The position numbers were made by a program, and so were the translations under genes. This document shows, one piece after another, positions 42,879 to 55,901 of a DNA stretch of 64,000 nt. This DNA comes from Parabacteroides sp. TM07-1AC (GTDB lineage: Bacteria; Bacteroidota; Bacteroidia; Bacteroidales; Tannerellaceae), in assembly GCF_003480915.1 (NCBI RefSeq), contig NZ_QUKD01000002.1, positions 62,001 to 126,000 on the forward strand, in the 5' to 3' direction. Below the pieces are notes generated by a model. The model was given only the letters and a program-made list of their open reading frames with translations, was not told the DNA's origin and did not search any database. The stretch's first letter is position 1. Each line of letters starts with the position of its first letter.

Positions 42879-45800
42879 ATGAATTACAGGTCTTTTTTGA
42901 AGCAAAACAGATTCCCTTTGCTTTTAATTGCACTTGCTTTTCCTGTTTCGGTAACCACTTCTGCCTTGTACGCCAACGCAACAGAAGTATCTATTACACA
43001 ACAGACAAAAGCCATAAGTGGAGTAGTCTTTGACGGTGGTTTGAATGAGCCACTTATCGGCGCCAACGTTGTCGTGAAAGGAACGACAAACGGAACAGTT
43101 ACAGATCTGGATGGTAAATTCACCTTAGATGCTAATCCTAACGACATTCTGGTCATCAGTAGTATTGGTTTCAAAACACTTGAAATTAAAGCCTCGGAAG
43201 CGGCAAATGGAAAAATCGTTCTGAAAGAAGATTCACAAGCACTCGATGAAGTGGTTGTAGTAGGTTACGGTGTACAAAAGAAAGTCAACCTGACCGGTTC
43301 CGTATCTACAGTTAAAGCTGAAGCATTGGAATCAAGACCCGTATCCAGTGTATCGGCAGCATTGGCCGGACAGATGCCGGGTGTTACCAGTATTCAAAGT
43401 TCCGGACGTCCGGGTAGCCAGACTGGTACGATTACAATCCGCGGTAAGAACTCTGTGAATGCAGCCAGCCCACTGGTAATCGTTGACGGTGTGCCGGGTA
43501 GTATGAATACAATCGACCCGTCTGATATTGAAACGCTTTCTGTATTGAAAGATGCTTCTTCAGCCGCTATCTATGGTGTACAGGCTGCCAACGGTGTTAT
43601 CTTGATTACAACTAAAAAGGGTAAAAAAGGAGACCGCACACGCGTAAACTATTCAGGAAGTGTGGGTTGGTCTACTCCAACAATGCGTCCTAAATTCCTG
43701 GGCTCTGCTGATTATGCTATATTATATAATGAAGCAACCCTGAATGATAACCCCAATAACCCGGTTCGTTTCTCAGACAACGATATCGAACTGTACCGCA
43801 ATGGTACCGATCCTTACGGTCATCCCAATACCGACTGGTATGAAGAAACTATGAATAAGAATGCGATTGAAACCATGCATCACCTTTCAATCAGCGGTGG
43901 TTCTGAAAAGACCAGTTACAGCGCTTCTGTCGGTTACACACAACAGAACGGTTTGATCGATGCGAACGACTATAAACGTTTCAATGCCCGTACAAGCATT
44001 GATTCACAGATCAACAAATGGTTCTCTGCCGGTTTGAACGTATCTGGCTACAGAGGAACTCTGATGGATGGTTGGAACACTGTGGCAAGCATGACACAAT
44101 TTACCAATCGTGCAACGCCAATAGAAGGTGTCCGCGATGAAAACGGCGACTTCCTGTATCATGGTAAAGACAATCCCGTAGCCTTGTTAGGACGCGACGG
44201 ATTCAGAAGAACCATGGATCAACAGGTAAACGGAACGTTGTATGGACAGGTAAATATATTGCCTAATTTGACAGCAAAAGCCTTATTCTCCGTACGTAAT
44301 GACGAAAGAAGTGAAGAAGGATTCAAAGCACAAGTCGAATATGGAAATAGTGGTGCTAATCTGCGTGAAGCATTCGAAAAACAGACTTGGTGGAACTGGT
44401 ACACTACACAGGTATTGATCAACTACAACGAAACATGGGGCAAGCATGATTTAGGATTGTTAGGTGGTTTCGAACAGATCGACTACCGTTACAAACATCT
44501 GGAAGCAGAACGTAAAGGCGGTGGCAATAATGAGTTGCAGGAATCACTCAGCACATTGGATGCCTCTTCTCAAACCAATAAAGAATCCAGATATGAAATA
44601 GCTCACCGTTCTTATTTCGCCCGCGCTCAATATGGCTTTGCCGATAAATATCTGCTTGAAGCTAATGTGCGTATCGACGGTTCTTCTCGCTTCTCTTCAG
44701 ACAATCGTTGGGGGGCTTTCCCGGCTGTATCTGTGGGTTGGAGAATTACAGAAGAAGAATTTATGAAGAATGCAGATATTACTTGGTTGAGCAACTTGAA
44801 ACTGCGTGCCGGATGGGGACAAACCGGTAATGAGGAGTTGAGCGAAAGCGAAGCTTACCTATACATCCCTTCGTATGCATACGAAAGCTATATGTTTAAC
44901 AATACGCTCTATTCAACTGCTTACGAAAGCCGTTATGCAAACACCGATTTGAAATGGGCGACTGTAAACAGTATTGAAGGTGCTATCGAAGCCTCTTTCC
45001 TGAATAATAAAGTCGGATTCGAACTGGCCGGTTATAAAAAGACAACCAATGACATGTTGCTGTATCTGCCGGTGCAGGGTGTTTTAGGTATGGATGCTCC
45101 GCGTCAGAATGCCGGACAAGTTCAAAACACAGGTTTTGACTTGAACATCTTCCACAACAATACAGTCAGCAAAGATTTCCGTTACGACATCAATTTCAAC
45201 GTTGCGTACGTTCATAACGAGCTGACTGACTTGAAAGGTACGGAAGGTAAAGAACCTGGCGACGGACGTGGCAATTTCTGGTTCCTGGAAGGTCATCCTA
45301 TCGGTTCTTACTACGGATATGTAGCTGATGGTTTCTATAATACAGAAGAAGACCTGAAGGGTCCGAAACGTTTGGGAACAGAAAAGTTGGGTGACATCAA
45401 ATACAAGGATTTGAATGGAGACGGCAAAATCGATGCTGCCAACGACCGTACCGTTATCGGTAAAGAGTTCCCGAGCTGGACAGCCGGTTTAGGCGCGAAC
45501 CTGTATTACAAAGATTTCGACTTATCTTTCTTCTTCCAGGGTGCATTCGATGTGGATGCATACGTAAATGGTGAAGCAGCTTATGCTTTCTTCAATGGTG
45601 GTAAAGTATTGGAACGCCATCTGGATCGTTGGACACCGACTAACCACGATGCTTCTTATCCACGTATCACGATTGCCGACCAGACAAACTACGAGTTCTC
45701 GTCCTACTGGCTGGAAGATGCTTCTTACGTACGTCTAAAGAACCTGACGATTGGTTACAATGTTCCGAAAGCCCTGTTGAGCAAGGTGAATCTGGATCGT

Positions 45801-45944
45801 GTAAAGATCTTCCTGACAGGTGAAAACCTATTTACTATTACCGGTATGACAACACTCGACCCGGAATCGGCACCAAGCAACTCACGCGGCGGACTTTACT
45901 CTAACGTTCGCAAAATATCAATCGGTCTTAAAGTTGGTTTTTAA
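42879..45944 (+). CDS. SusC/RagA-family TonB-dependent receptor (second locus)
   Basis: This 1021-residue outer-membrane receptor has a signal peptide (about 1-33, ending LYANA), a CarboxypepD-regulatory domain (SGVVFDGGLNEPLIGANVVVKG), the TonB-box region DEVVVVGYGVQKK and a plug (LVIVDGVPGSMNTIDPSDIE, LKDASSAAIYGVQAANGVI). A 22-strand barrel ends RKISIGLKVGF. It is paired with the SusD gene 23 bases downstream. Its upstream region carries inverted repeats that may allow promoter inversion. No glycosidase gene follows directly, so the substrate is unknown; a GH2 gene lies 5.5 kb downstream. Confidence 0.93.
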   Translation: MNYRSFLKQNRFPLLLIALAFPVSVTTSALYANATEVSITQQTKAISGVVFDGGLNEPLIGANVVVKGTTNGTVTDLDGKFTLDANPNDILVISSIGFKTLEIKASEAANGKIVLKEDSQALDEVVVVGYGVQKKVNLTGSVSTVKAEALESRPVSSVSAALAGQMPGVTSIQSSGRPGSQTGTITIRGKNSVNAASPLVIVDGVPGSMNTIDPSDIETLSVLKDASSAAIYGVQAANGVILITTKKGKKGDRTRVNYSGSVGWSTPTMRPKFLGSADYAILYNEATLNDNPNNPVRFSDNDIELYRNGTDPYGHPNTDWYEETMNKNAIETMHHLSISGGSEKTSYSASVGYTQQNGLIDANDYKRFNARTSIDSQINKWFSAGLNVSGYRGTLMDGWNTVASMTQFTNRATPIEGVRDENGDFLYHGKDNPVALLGRDGFRRTMDQQVNGTLYGQVNILPNLTAKALFSVRNDERSEEGFKAQVEYGNSGANLREAFEKQTWWNWYTTQVLINYNETWGKHDLGLLGGFEQIDYRYKHLEAERKGGGNNELQESLSTLDASSQTNKESRYEIAHRSYFARAQYGFADKYLLEANVRIDGSSRFSSDNRWGAFPAVSVGWRITEEEFMKNADITWLSNLKLRAGWGQTGNEELSESEAYLYIPSYAYESYMFNNTLYSTAYESRYANTDLKWATVNSIEGAIEASFLNNKVGFELAGYKKTTNDMLLYLPVQGVLGMDAPRQNAGQVQNTGFDLNIFHNNTVSKDFRYDINFNVAYVHNELTDLKGTEGKEPGDGRGNFWFLEGHPIGSYYGYVADGFYNTEEDLKGPKRLGTEKLGDIKYKDLNGDGKIDAANDRTVIGKEFPSWTAGLGANLYYKDFDLSFFFQGAFDVDAYVNGEAAYAFFNGGKVLERHLDRWTPTNHDASYPRITIADQTNYEFSSYWLEDASYVRLKNLTIGYNVPKALLSKVNLDRVKIFLTGENLFTITGMTTLDPESAPSNSRGGLYSNVRKISIGLKVGF

Positions 45945-45967
45945 ATAACAGATTATAAATCAGAAAT

Positions 45968-47626
45968 ATGAAAAAGAAATTTATCTATATAACAGCAATT
46001 CTGGCTACAACACTTTTGAGTTTCAGTTCTTGTAGCGACTTCCTGGATCGTATTCCGGATGACGAATTGTCTGACGGCAGCTTCTGGAAAACACCGGAAG
46101 ATGCTAAAATGTTTATCGCCGATGTGTATCGTCAGACATTGCCCGGAGGTGATACAGGAGATATTGATAGCGACATCAACTCCGACAACGCCGTTCATGG
46201 TATCAAATGGGCAGCCGGTAACGTATCCAAAGGTATCTACGACCCGGCCGATATGGGATGGAGTGGCGACTACAAGGCTATTCGCGCCTGCAACGTCTTG
46301 ATTAATAAAATCGAAGATATTCCCGATTACGACCAGGCAGACAAAGAAGCAACCATTGGGGAAGCCCGTTTCCTGCGTGGGTATCTTTACTTCGGACTGA
46401 TTCAGAGTTACGGTGGAGTTCCCTACGTGGACCAGCCGCTCGATCTGAAAGAAATGGGTGAAATCACCCGCACACCGGTGGAAGAAGTGTATGACAAAGT
46501 CATGGAAGACTTCGATTACGCTATCGCCCATCTGCCTGCACAATGGGGCAGCAGCGACTACGGACGTGCTACTAAAGGAGCAGCCAATGCCATGAAAGCA
46601 CGTGCAGCCCTTTATTTCAAACATTATGACACAGCAGCCGATGCTGCTAAAGCGGTAATGGATTCCGGAGAATATGAACTGTTTGACGCGGCTAATACCG
46701 GACAGTATGCCAAATTATTCTGGGAAGAACAGGAAGCTTGCAAAGAAGCCATTTTAGTTCGCCAGTTCAACGCACCTACACTGACTAACTACATCATTGG
46801 TTGGGGATGTTTCCCGACAAAGGGATGGGGCGGTATCAACCCGACTCAGAGCCTGGTAGATGCTTTCGAATGTACAGACGGAGCGCCTATCACCACTTCT
46901 CCTTTGTATGACGAAACAGATCCATTTACAAATCGTGACCCGCGTCTGGAAGTTTGCGTATTGCACGACGGCGAAGAGATGTATGGCGTAACCATCAAGA
47001 CTGCTCCGATGAAATCAAGCGGTAATACAGGTGTCGCACAGCATAATGACGCTACGGCAACCGGTTATTATAACCAGAAATATCTGGATCCGAGCATCGA
47101 CCCGTCATCTGATGGTTGGGATATGGGAAAAGACTGGCATGTCATCCGCTATGCGGAAGTATTGCTGACATACGCCGAAGCTAAAAATGAAGTGACAGGA
47201 CTGGATGCTTCTGCCTTCGACGCTGTCAACCAGGTACGCCGCCGTGTCGGTATGCCGGATCTGCAAAACACGGATGCCAGCAAGCCGACTTATTGCGGCA
47301 CACAGGATGCACTGCGTCAGCGTATCCGCAACGAATGGCGTGTTGAGTTTGCTATGGAAGGTGGAAAACGTCAGTGGGACATCCGCCGCTGGGACATCGC
47401 CAGCGAAGTGCTGAACGCTCCGTTCCTGGGTATGAAATACAAAATTGTTGACGATCCGAATGCTCCGGCAGAAGATGAAGGCAAGAGATGTATCTTATAT
47501 CAAGGCGAAAACATCAAGTTGACCGGCAGTAAGTATGAAGAGCATAACTATCTGTATCCGATACCTCAGAGCGAAATCGACTTGAACAAAGCGTTGACCC
47601 AGAATCCGGGTTATCCGACAAAGTGA
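45968..47626 (+). CDS. SusD/RagB-family surface lipoprotein (second locus)
   Basis: This 552-residue SusD-like lipoprotein has the signal sequence MKKKFIYITAILATTLLSFS followed by SCSD, then FLDRIPDDELSDGSFWKT, the typical N-terminus. The tetratricopeptide-like core (EARFLRGYLYFGLIQSYGG) and the C-terminal RNEWRVEFAMEGGKRQWDIR and LTQNPGYPTK match the family. It presents ligand to the SusC partner. A strong hairpin downstream suggests that most transcripts end after this gene. Confidence 0.92.
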   Translation: MKKKFIYITAILATTLLSFSSCSDFLDRIPDDELSDGSFWKTPEDAKMFIADVYRQTLPGGDTGDIDSDINSDNAVHGIKWAAGNVSKGIYDPADMGWSGDYKAIRACNVLINKIEDIPDYDQADKEATIGEARFLRGYLYFGLIQSYGGVPYVDQPLDLKEMGEITRTPVEEVYDKVMEDFDYAIAHLPAQWGSSDYGRATKGAANAMKARAALYFKHYDTAADAAKAVMDSGEYELFDAANTGQYAKLFWEEQEACKEAILVRQFNAPTLTNYIIGWGCFPTKGWGGINPTQSLVDAFECTDGAPITTSPLYDETDPFTNRDPRLEVCVLHDGEEMYGVTIKTAPMKSSGNTGVAQHNDATATGYYNQKYLDPSIDPSSDGWDMGKDWHVIRYAEVLLTYAEAKNEVTGLDASAFDAVNQVRRRVGMPDLQNTDASKPTYCGTQDALRQRIRNEWRVEFAMEGGKRQWDIRRWDIASEVLNAPFLGMKYKIVDDPNAPAEDEGKRCILYQGENIKLTGSKYEEHNYLYPIPQSEIDLNKALTQNPGYPTK

Positions 47627-47655
47627 TCCCTATTTTAGATCTATAATACATCTGC

Positions 47656-47706
47656 AAGAGGTGTGTCAAACTCTCCCCTTGGGTTTGACACAACCTCTTT
47701 CCTTCC
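47656..47706 (+). terminator. Intrinsic terminator after the second susD
   Basis: AAGAGGTGTGTCAAAC (from 47656) pairs with GTTTGACACAACCTCTT (to 47699), with a one-base bulge. A T-rich stretch (TTTCCTTCCTTT) follows. It would cut off or reduce transcription into the DUF6057 gene at 47727. Confidence 0.75.
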
Positions 47707-47726
47707 TTTAAATAACCTCGTATAAA

Positions 47727-49286
47727 ATGAAGTATATCCAATATATCATTTTCAGCCTGTTGCTTTTTATCTGTTTCCTTTTACTGGAAGGGCCTATGTT
47801 TCATATTCCTTATTATCATGAACAGCATCATCTATTTCTTTTTAGCCAGGCTTATCTGGAAAAACACCTCTCCCATCCAGGTCAGCTGTTGGACTATCTG
47901 ACCGATTTTTGTATTCAATTCTTTTACCTGACTCATATCGGCAAACTGGTCTTTGCGCTACTATTATCCCTTCCTTTCCTGTTAAATACGCTTACTGTTA
48001 AAAATCTAATACAAAAACAAGATTTGTTCTTCTCCGGACTTCTGTTGCCGCTTTATTTATTGGTGCGGCATGTGTCGATTGATTTTCCACTGACGCATTC
48101 GGTCGGTCTGGTATTTTGCCTATTGCTTTTCTATCCGGTCAGTCTGATTCGCAACCGGCGGTGGAGATATTTATGGGTGGCGATGGCCGTCATCGTGTTG
48201 TATTTCATTTGCGGATGGAAATATCCGGTCGTAGCATTGGGCTATCTGGCTGTTTCGTCGGCATTCGCCTTATTGACCGATCGTTATATAGCAAAGAAAA
48301 TCATGCAACTGTCGGTCATGACCGTTTGCCTGATCATCTATGCCGGCACGACATTTTATTTCTTCGTGACCTCTTACAATATGCGCGAACGACGCATTAT
48401 CGAAGCTGAAATATATCTGAAAGCCGGAGAATGGGAAAAGGTGATGGACTGCTGCCGCCGCTATCGGGGGAATAACCAGCTCGTCCTGTACTTCTATAAT
48501 ATGGCACTCTATCATACCGGCAGAATGCCATACGACCTGTTCGAAATACAACAGACCCTGGGAGCGGAATCCCTTTATCTACCCTGGAAAAGCGACAGCC
48601 GCCAAAGTGAATACGGCCATTATCTGTATGAGCAACTGGGACATATCAACGAGGCACACCGCTGGGAGTTTGAAGCGATGGTCGTATTCGGTGAGACAGC
48701 CCCTCATCTGATCAACCTGACCCGCTATAACATTGTGAACCAACGCCCCAAGGTAGCCATGAAGTTTATCCGCCAACTCCGACAGTCGCTCTTCTACCGC
48801 AAGCAGGCAGAAGAACTGGAACAGCAGGTTTCATCCGGCAAACTAGCGGGACTCAAAGCATTGCCTCATGACACGAACGAGCCGGTACGCTTCTCCAACG
48901 TATTCAATATCCTGCCTGAACTCTATTATTTAAGCTACCGCGATTCGACCAACCGGATGGCTTTCGAATACCTGATGAGCAACCTGCTGCTCAGTAACCG
49001 GTTGATACGTTTCGTAGAAAACCTGGACAAGATACACGCTTTCAACTATCCCGACCTACCGCGTATATACGAAGAGGCTCTTTATATCTATCGCTTGGGA
49101 ACGGATGAAGAAACTTTCCAAAAATGCGGATTCACCATACGTCCGGAGACGGAAGAAAAATTCAAAAGATATTACTCACTCCACCAGCGGAACGATCTGA
49201 AAGAACTGAAAAGACAGTTTGGCAATACTTATTGGTATTACCTCCACTATATCAGCCCGCATGGTAATAAAATAATAGACAAATGA
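47727..49286 (+). CDS. DUF6057-like membrane protein
   Basis: This 519-residue protein has about eight hydrophobic segments in the first 220 residues (MKYIQYIIFSLLLFICFLLL onward), then a soluble helical half without membrane segments (about 225-519) that looks TPR-like (EAEIYLKAGEWEKVMDCC). I recognise the pattern of DUF6057, a Bacteroidetes family of unknown function. It overlaps the next gene by 4 bases (ATGA), so the two are translationally coupled and probably act together. Confidence 0.75.
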   Translation: MKYIQYIIFSLLLFICFLLLEGPMFHIPYYHEQHHLFLFSQAYLEKHLSHPGQLLDYLTDFCIQFFYLTHIGKLVFALLLSLPFLLNTLTVKNLIQKQDLFFSGLLLPLYLLVRHVSIDFPLTHSVGLVFCLLLFYPVSLIRNRRWRYLWVAMAVIVLYFICGWKYPVVALGYLAVSSAFALLTDRYIAKKIMQLSVMTVCLIIYAGTTFYFFVTSYNMRERRIIEAEIYLKAGEWEKVMDCCRRYRGNNQLVLYFYNMALYHTGRMPYDLFEIQQTLGAESLYLPWKSDSRQSEYGHYLYEQLGHINEAHRWEFEAMVVFGETAPHLINLTRYNIVNQRPKVAMKFIRQLRQSLFYRKQAEELEQQVSSGKLAGLKALPHDTNEPVRFSNVFNILPELYYLSYRDSTNRMAFEYLMSNLLLSNRLIRFVENLDKIHAFNYPDLPRIYEEALYIYRLGTDEETFQKCGFTIRPETEEKFKRYYSLHQRNDLKELKRQFGNTYWYYLHYISPHGNKIIDK

Positions 49287-50764
49287 ACAAGATGAGCCTT
49301 ATACAATCTATACATTATCTGCTGATTGCCATCCTGCTGCAAAGTATGATGTGTAGTTGCAGCCATTCAGCTATCACGCCGAATGCACAATCCAACAAAC
49401 CGGTGGCACTATTTCCCGACTATACCGGAGTCACCTTCCCATGCAACATCGCACCGCCCAATTTCAGAATCATGGAAGAGGGAGAAGCCTATTACACCGA
49501 AATCGGGAGCGGCAACCGGACATTCATCACCGTCCGTAGCCAGGCCTCTTCCGTCATCCTTCCGCCCGACAAATGGGAAAAGCTGCTCAAACAGGCTGCC
49601 GGCAGTAGCATCTATATTCGCATTTGTATCCTTCAGAACGGAAAATGGATACAATTTCCGGAGATTACAAACATTATATCCTCCTCTCCCATCGATCCTT
49701 ATCTGATGTACCGACTTATCTATCCGGGCTATGAGCTTTGGAACGAAATGGGTATCTACCAGCGCGACCTGACCACTTACAAGGAAACTCCGCTAATTGA
49801 AAACCAGTCGGTCGAAAAGGGTTGCCTGAACTGCCATACCTTCTGCCAAAACAATCCGGAGACCATGATGATACATATCCGAGGAGCAGTAGGCGGCACG
49901 CTGATACACCGCCAGGGACAGACCAGCCGACTGGACATCAAGACACCGGACATGAAAAACGGCGGGACATATGCCGCCTGGCATCCGACAGGACGCTATC
50001 TAGCCTTCTCCGTCAACGAAATCCAACAATTCATCCACTCAACCGGTCCCAAAGCTGTTGAAGTATCCGACCTGGAATCGGATATAATCGTGCTGGACAC
50101 GGAAACCAACCGGTTGCTCACCTCACCCGCCATCTATGGAGAAGAATGGATGGAGACATTCCCCTCCTGGAACCCCGATGGTAATATGCTCTATTTCTGC
50201 CGAAGTAAGGCAGTCGATCCGCAAACGCCTCTGGACAGTATCAGATATGATCTTTACCGCATTGCCTTTGACCCGGAAAAAGCCACTTTCGGCACGCCGG
50301 AATGCATCTATCCGGCTTCCGAAAAAGGGAAAAGCGTCTCCTTCCCCCGGATTTCGCCGGACGGCAAATATCTGATGTTCACCTGTTCCAATTATGGAAA
50401 TTTTTCCATTTGGCATCCGGAAAGCGAACTGTATCTGTTAAACCTGGAAAGCAACGAAATACGCAATATGAAAGAGGTAAACAGTGCGGATGTAGAGAGC
50501 TTCCACACCTGGTCGTCTACCGGCGAATGGTTCGTGTTCAGCAGCAAGCGGATGGACGGTCTGTGGGCACATCCCTATATCGCGAAGTTCGACTCTCAAA
50601 CGGGTACAGCCGGCAAGCCGTTCGTCCTGCCTCAGCAAGACCCGGATTTTTACCTCACTTTCACCCGTACATTCAACTTGCCCGAACTGCTCACCGCACC
50701 TGTAAAAAACGGGGATGAGCTGATTACCGCAAGCCGAAATAATAAAAGAACAGTAAGCAAATAA
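49283..50764 (+). CDS. TolB-like beta-propeller lipoprotein with a CxxCH motif
   Basis: This 493-residue lipoprotein (signal ending LLQSMMCSC) contains a propeller of PD40/TolB-type blades: GGTYAAWHPTGRYLAFSVN, FPSWNPDGNMLYFC, FPRISPDGKYLMFTC and HTWSSTGEWFVFSSKR. Before the first blade is the haem-attachment-type motif CLNCH within KGCLNCHTFCQNN, near residue 180. If a c-type haem is bound, this is an exported electron-transfer or redox sensor protein. A non-haem role for the cysteines is also possible. It is coupled to the DUF6057 gene by a 4-base overlap. Function unknown. Confidence 0.7.
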   Translation: MNKMSLIQSIHYLLIAILLQSMMCSCSHSAITPNAQSNKPVALFPDYTGVTFPCNIAPPNFRIMEEGEAYYTEIGSGNRTFITVRSQASSVILPPDKWEKLLKQAAGSSIYIRICILQNGKWIQFPEITNIISSSPIDPYLMYRLIYPGYELWNEMGIYQRDLTTYKETPLIENQSVEKGCLNCHTFCQNNPETMMIHIRGAVGGTLIHRQGQTSRLDIKTPDMKNGGTYAAWHPTGRYLAFSVNEIQQFIHSTGPKAVEVSDLESDIIVLDTETNRLLTSPAIYGEEWMETFPSWNPDGNMLYFCRSKAVDPQTPLDSIRYDLYRIAFDPEKATFGTPECIYPASEKGKSVSFPRISPDGKYLMFTCSNYGNFSIWHPESELYLLNLESNEIRNMKEVNSADVESFHTWSSTGEWFVFSSKRMDGLWAHPYIAKFDSQTGTAGKPFVLPQQDPDFYLTFTRTFNLPELLTAPVKNGDELITASRNNKRTVSK

Positions 50765-50815
50765 ACAAATTATTATTATCTTCGTAGCCAAATAACTATT
50801 AACATTATATCACTC

Positions 50816-51370
50816 ATGAAGAAAAAAAGTTTAACATTATTAGTGGCTACAACCTTGGCCAGCAGTGTTCTATTTTCATCTTGCATCGGATCATTCGGAC
50901 TGACAAACAAACTCCTGGACTGGAACAGAAATATCGACAGTAAGTTCGTCAACGAATTGGTATTTGTCGCTTTTTGGATTGTCCCCGTTTATGAAATCTC
51001 TGCTCTTGCAGATATACTGGTTCTGAACTCTATCGAATTTTGGAGCGGAAACAATCCTGTTGCAGATGCAGGAACCGTAAAGACAATCAATGGAAAAGAC
51101 GGTGTATACACTGTTGAAACCAAGAAAGACGGATATCATATCCAAAAAGAAGGTGAAGAAAAAGCAATCGACCTTGTATTCGACGAGACAGACAAGAGTT
51201 GGAGCGTAGAAGCTGACGGTGAAGCAACTAAGCTGTTAAAGTTCACCGACAATGACGAAGTTGTCATGTATTTGCCGGACGGTAAGGAAATGAACGTTGA
51301 ATTGAATCAGGCAGGCGTTCTGGCATTCCGTCAGGTAGTTGAAGGCTACTCTTTCTACGCTGCTAAATAA
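50816..51370 (+). CDS. DUF3332-family lipoprotein
   Basis: This 184-residue lipoprotein (signal MKKKSLTLLVATTLASSVLF, then SSCIGSFGLTNKLLDWN) has a membrane-like segment (VNELVFVAFWIVPVYEISALADILVLNSIEF) near residues 45-75 and a soluble beta-rich tail. It matches DUF3332, a family of unknown function in Bacteroidota and proteobacteria. A TATCTTCG box about 35 bases upstream may be its promoter. A strong terminator follows. Confidence 0.8.
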   Translation: MKKKSLTLLVATTLASSVLFSSCIGSFGLTNKLLDWNRNIDSKFVNELVFVAFWIVPVYEISALADILVLNSIEFWSGNNPVADAGTVKTINGKDGVYTVETKKDGYHIQKEGEEKAIDLVFDETDKSWSVEADGEATKLLKFTDNDEVVMYLPDGKEMNVELNQAGVLAFRQVVEGYSFYAAK

Positions 51371-51382
51371 AAAACAACACTT

Positions 51383-51436
51383 AAAATGGGAGACTGGTAA
51401 TTGGTATATGCACATAATTACCTGCCTCCCATTTTT
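51383..51436 (+). terminator. Intrinsic terminator after the DUF3332 gene
   Basis: AAAATGGGAG (51383-51392) pairs with CTCCCATTTT (to 51435), and inside it GGTAATT pairs with AATTACC. A T-run closes the arm. It separates this gene from the beta-galactosidase gene. Confidence 0.8.
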
Positions 51437-51462
51437 CAATAAGATACTACCAACCTAAATAA

Positions 51463-54849
<3,387 letters not shown>

Positions 54850-54870
54850 ATAAGTGCCAATACATAAAAG

Positions 54871-54906
54871 AAAGCGATCTCCAAATGAACGGGGATCGCT
54901 TTTTTA
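54871..54906 (+). terminator. Intrinsic terminator after the GH2 gene
   Basis: AAGCGATCTCC pairs with GGGGATCGCTT (one mismatch) and is followed by six T and TATTT. It ends transcription 22 bases past the stop codon. Confidence 0.8.
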
Positions 54907-54982
54907 TTTACCGCATCAACAATGTAAAGCAAAGCCTCGTCAATGAAGAAACAAGATACATTCAAACAACAAAAGTTTAAGA

Positions 54983-55852
54983 TTACATCATGAAGCTATG
55001 TAAAGCCAAGCGTATATCCGAATAACGAAATATATATCCGGCAGAAAGTAGCCGGGCAGGATAAGCCTGTTGTCCTTTGGTGATCACCTCCGCGCCTTCC
55101 CCATATACATATTGGAAAACTTTCCGGGGAATAGTCAGCCATGCCGGCCGATGCATCACCTCAGCGGTAGCTTTTGTAAAAGCCCGGTTCGTCAAAGGCT
55201 GGGGAGCAACGAGATTCACGACTCCTGATAAATCCTTATGATCGATAATAAACTGGATGGCATGCAATACATCTTCTATATGTATCCAGGAGAATCCCTG
55301 TTTTCCGGAAGCGATCTTTCCACCGACAAAGAAGCGGAACGGCAACAACATTTTAGGCAACGCCCCTCCGTCTTTTGCCAGAACAACCCCGAAACGTGCA
55401 ATGACCAGCCGGATATCTCTCGACAGCTTCTGTGCCTCATCTTCCCAACGGATGCATACATCAGCCAGGAAACCTGTTCCCTCCGACGTACTGCTCTCGG
55501 AATAAATACCCTTATCCGGATAAACGCCTACGGCAGAAGCAGAGATGAATACTTCCGGCTTCACCTCCATCTCATTAATGATCGAGACCAGTCGCCGGGT
55601 CGTATGAATACGGCTGTTCAGTATTTTACGCTTGGCTTTCCGGGTCCAGCGCTGATTGATAGTAGCTCCCGCCAAATTGATCACGACATTACATCCTGCC
55701 AACGCTTGCCTCAGCTTCTCATCCGACCTCGAACGGAACATCGAATGTTTCAAAGGGACAACAACATTTCCTCCGGCAGATAAAAACTCCGTCAGATGCC
55801 GTCCTATAAAACCTGAATTACCGCTGATTGCAATTCTCATCTCCTTCTTCAT
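54983..55852 (-). CDS. TIGR01777/SDR39U1-type NAD(P)-dependent epimerase-like protein
   Basis: This 289-residue extended short-chain dehydrogenase-like protein has ISGNSGFIGRHLTEFL at the N-terminus (NAD(P)-binding GxxGxxG), NLAGATINQRWT, FISASAVGVYPDKG and SWIHIEDVLHAIQFII. These are the hallmarks of the YfcH/SDR39U1 group. Its reaction is unknown; some members are linked to cell division or septation. I chose the ATG at 55852 (MKKEMRIAISG). An ATG at 55840 and a TTG at 55867 are alternatives. It is the last gene before a 49-base gap and the divergently organised GH2 region. Confidence 0.85.
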   Translation of the reverse strand: MKKEMRIAISGNSGFIGRHLTEFLSAGGNVVVPLKHSMFRSRSDEKLRQALAGCNVVINLAGATINQRWTRKAKRKILNSRIHTTRRLVSIINEMEVKPEVFISASAVGVYPDKGIYSESSTSEGTGFLADVCIRWEDEAQKLSRDIRLVIARFGVVLAKDGGALPKMLLPFRFFVGGKIASGKQGFSWIHIEDVLHAIQFIIDHKDLSGVVNLVAPQPLTNRAFTKATAEVMHRPAWLTIPRKVFQYVYGEGAEVITKGQQAYPARLLSAGYIFRYSDIRLALHSFMM

Positions 55853-55901
55853 CAATTTATTATTCAATAATAAAACAAGAAGAGAGGTTTGTTTGTTGTA
55901 A

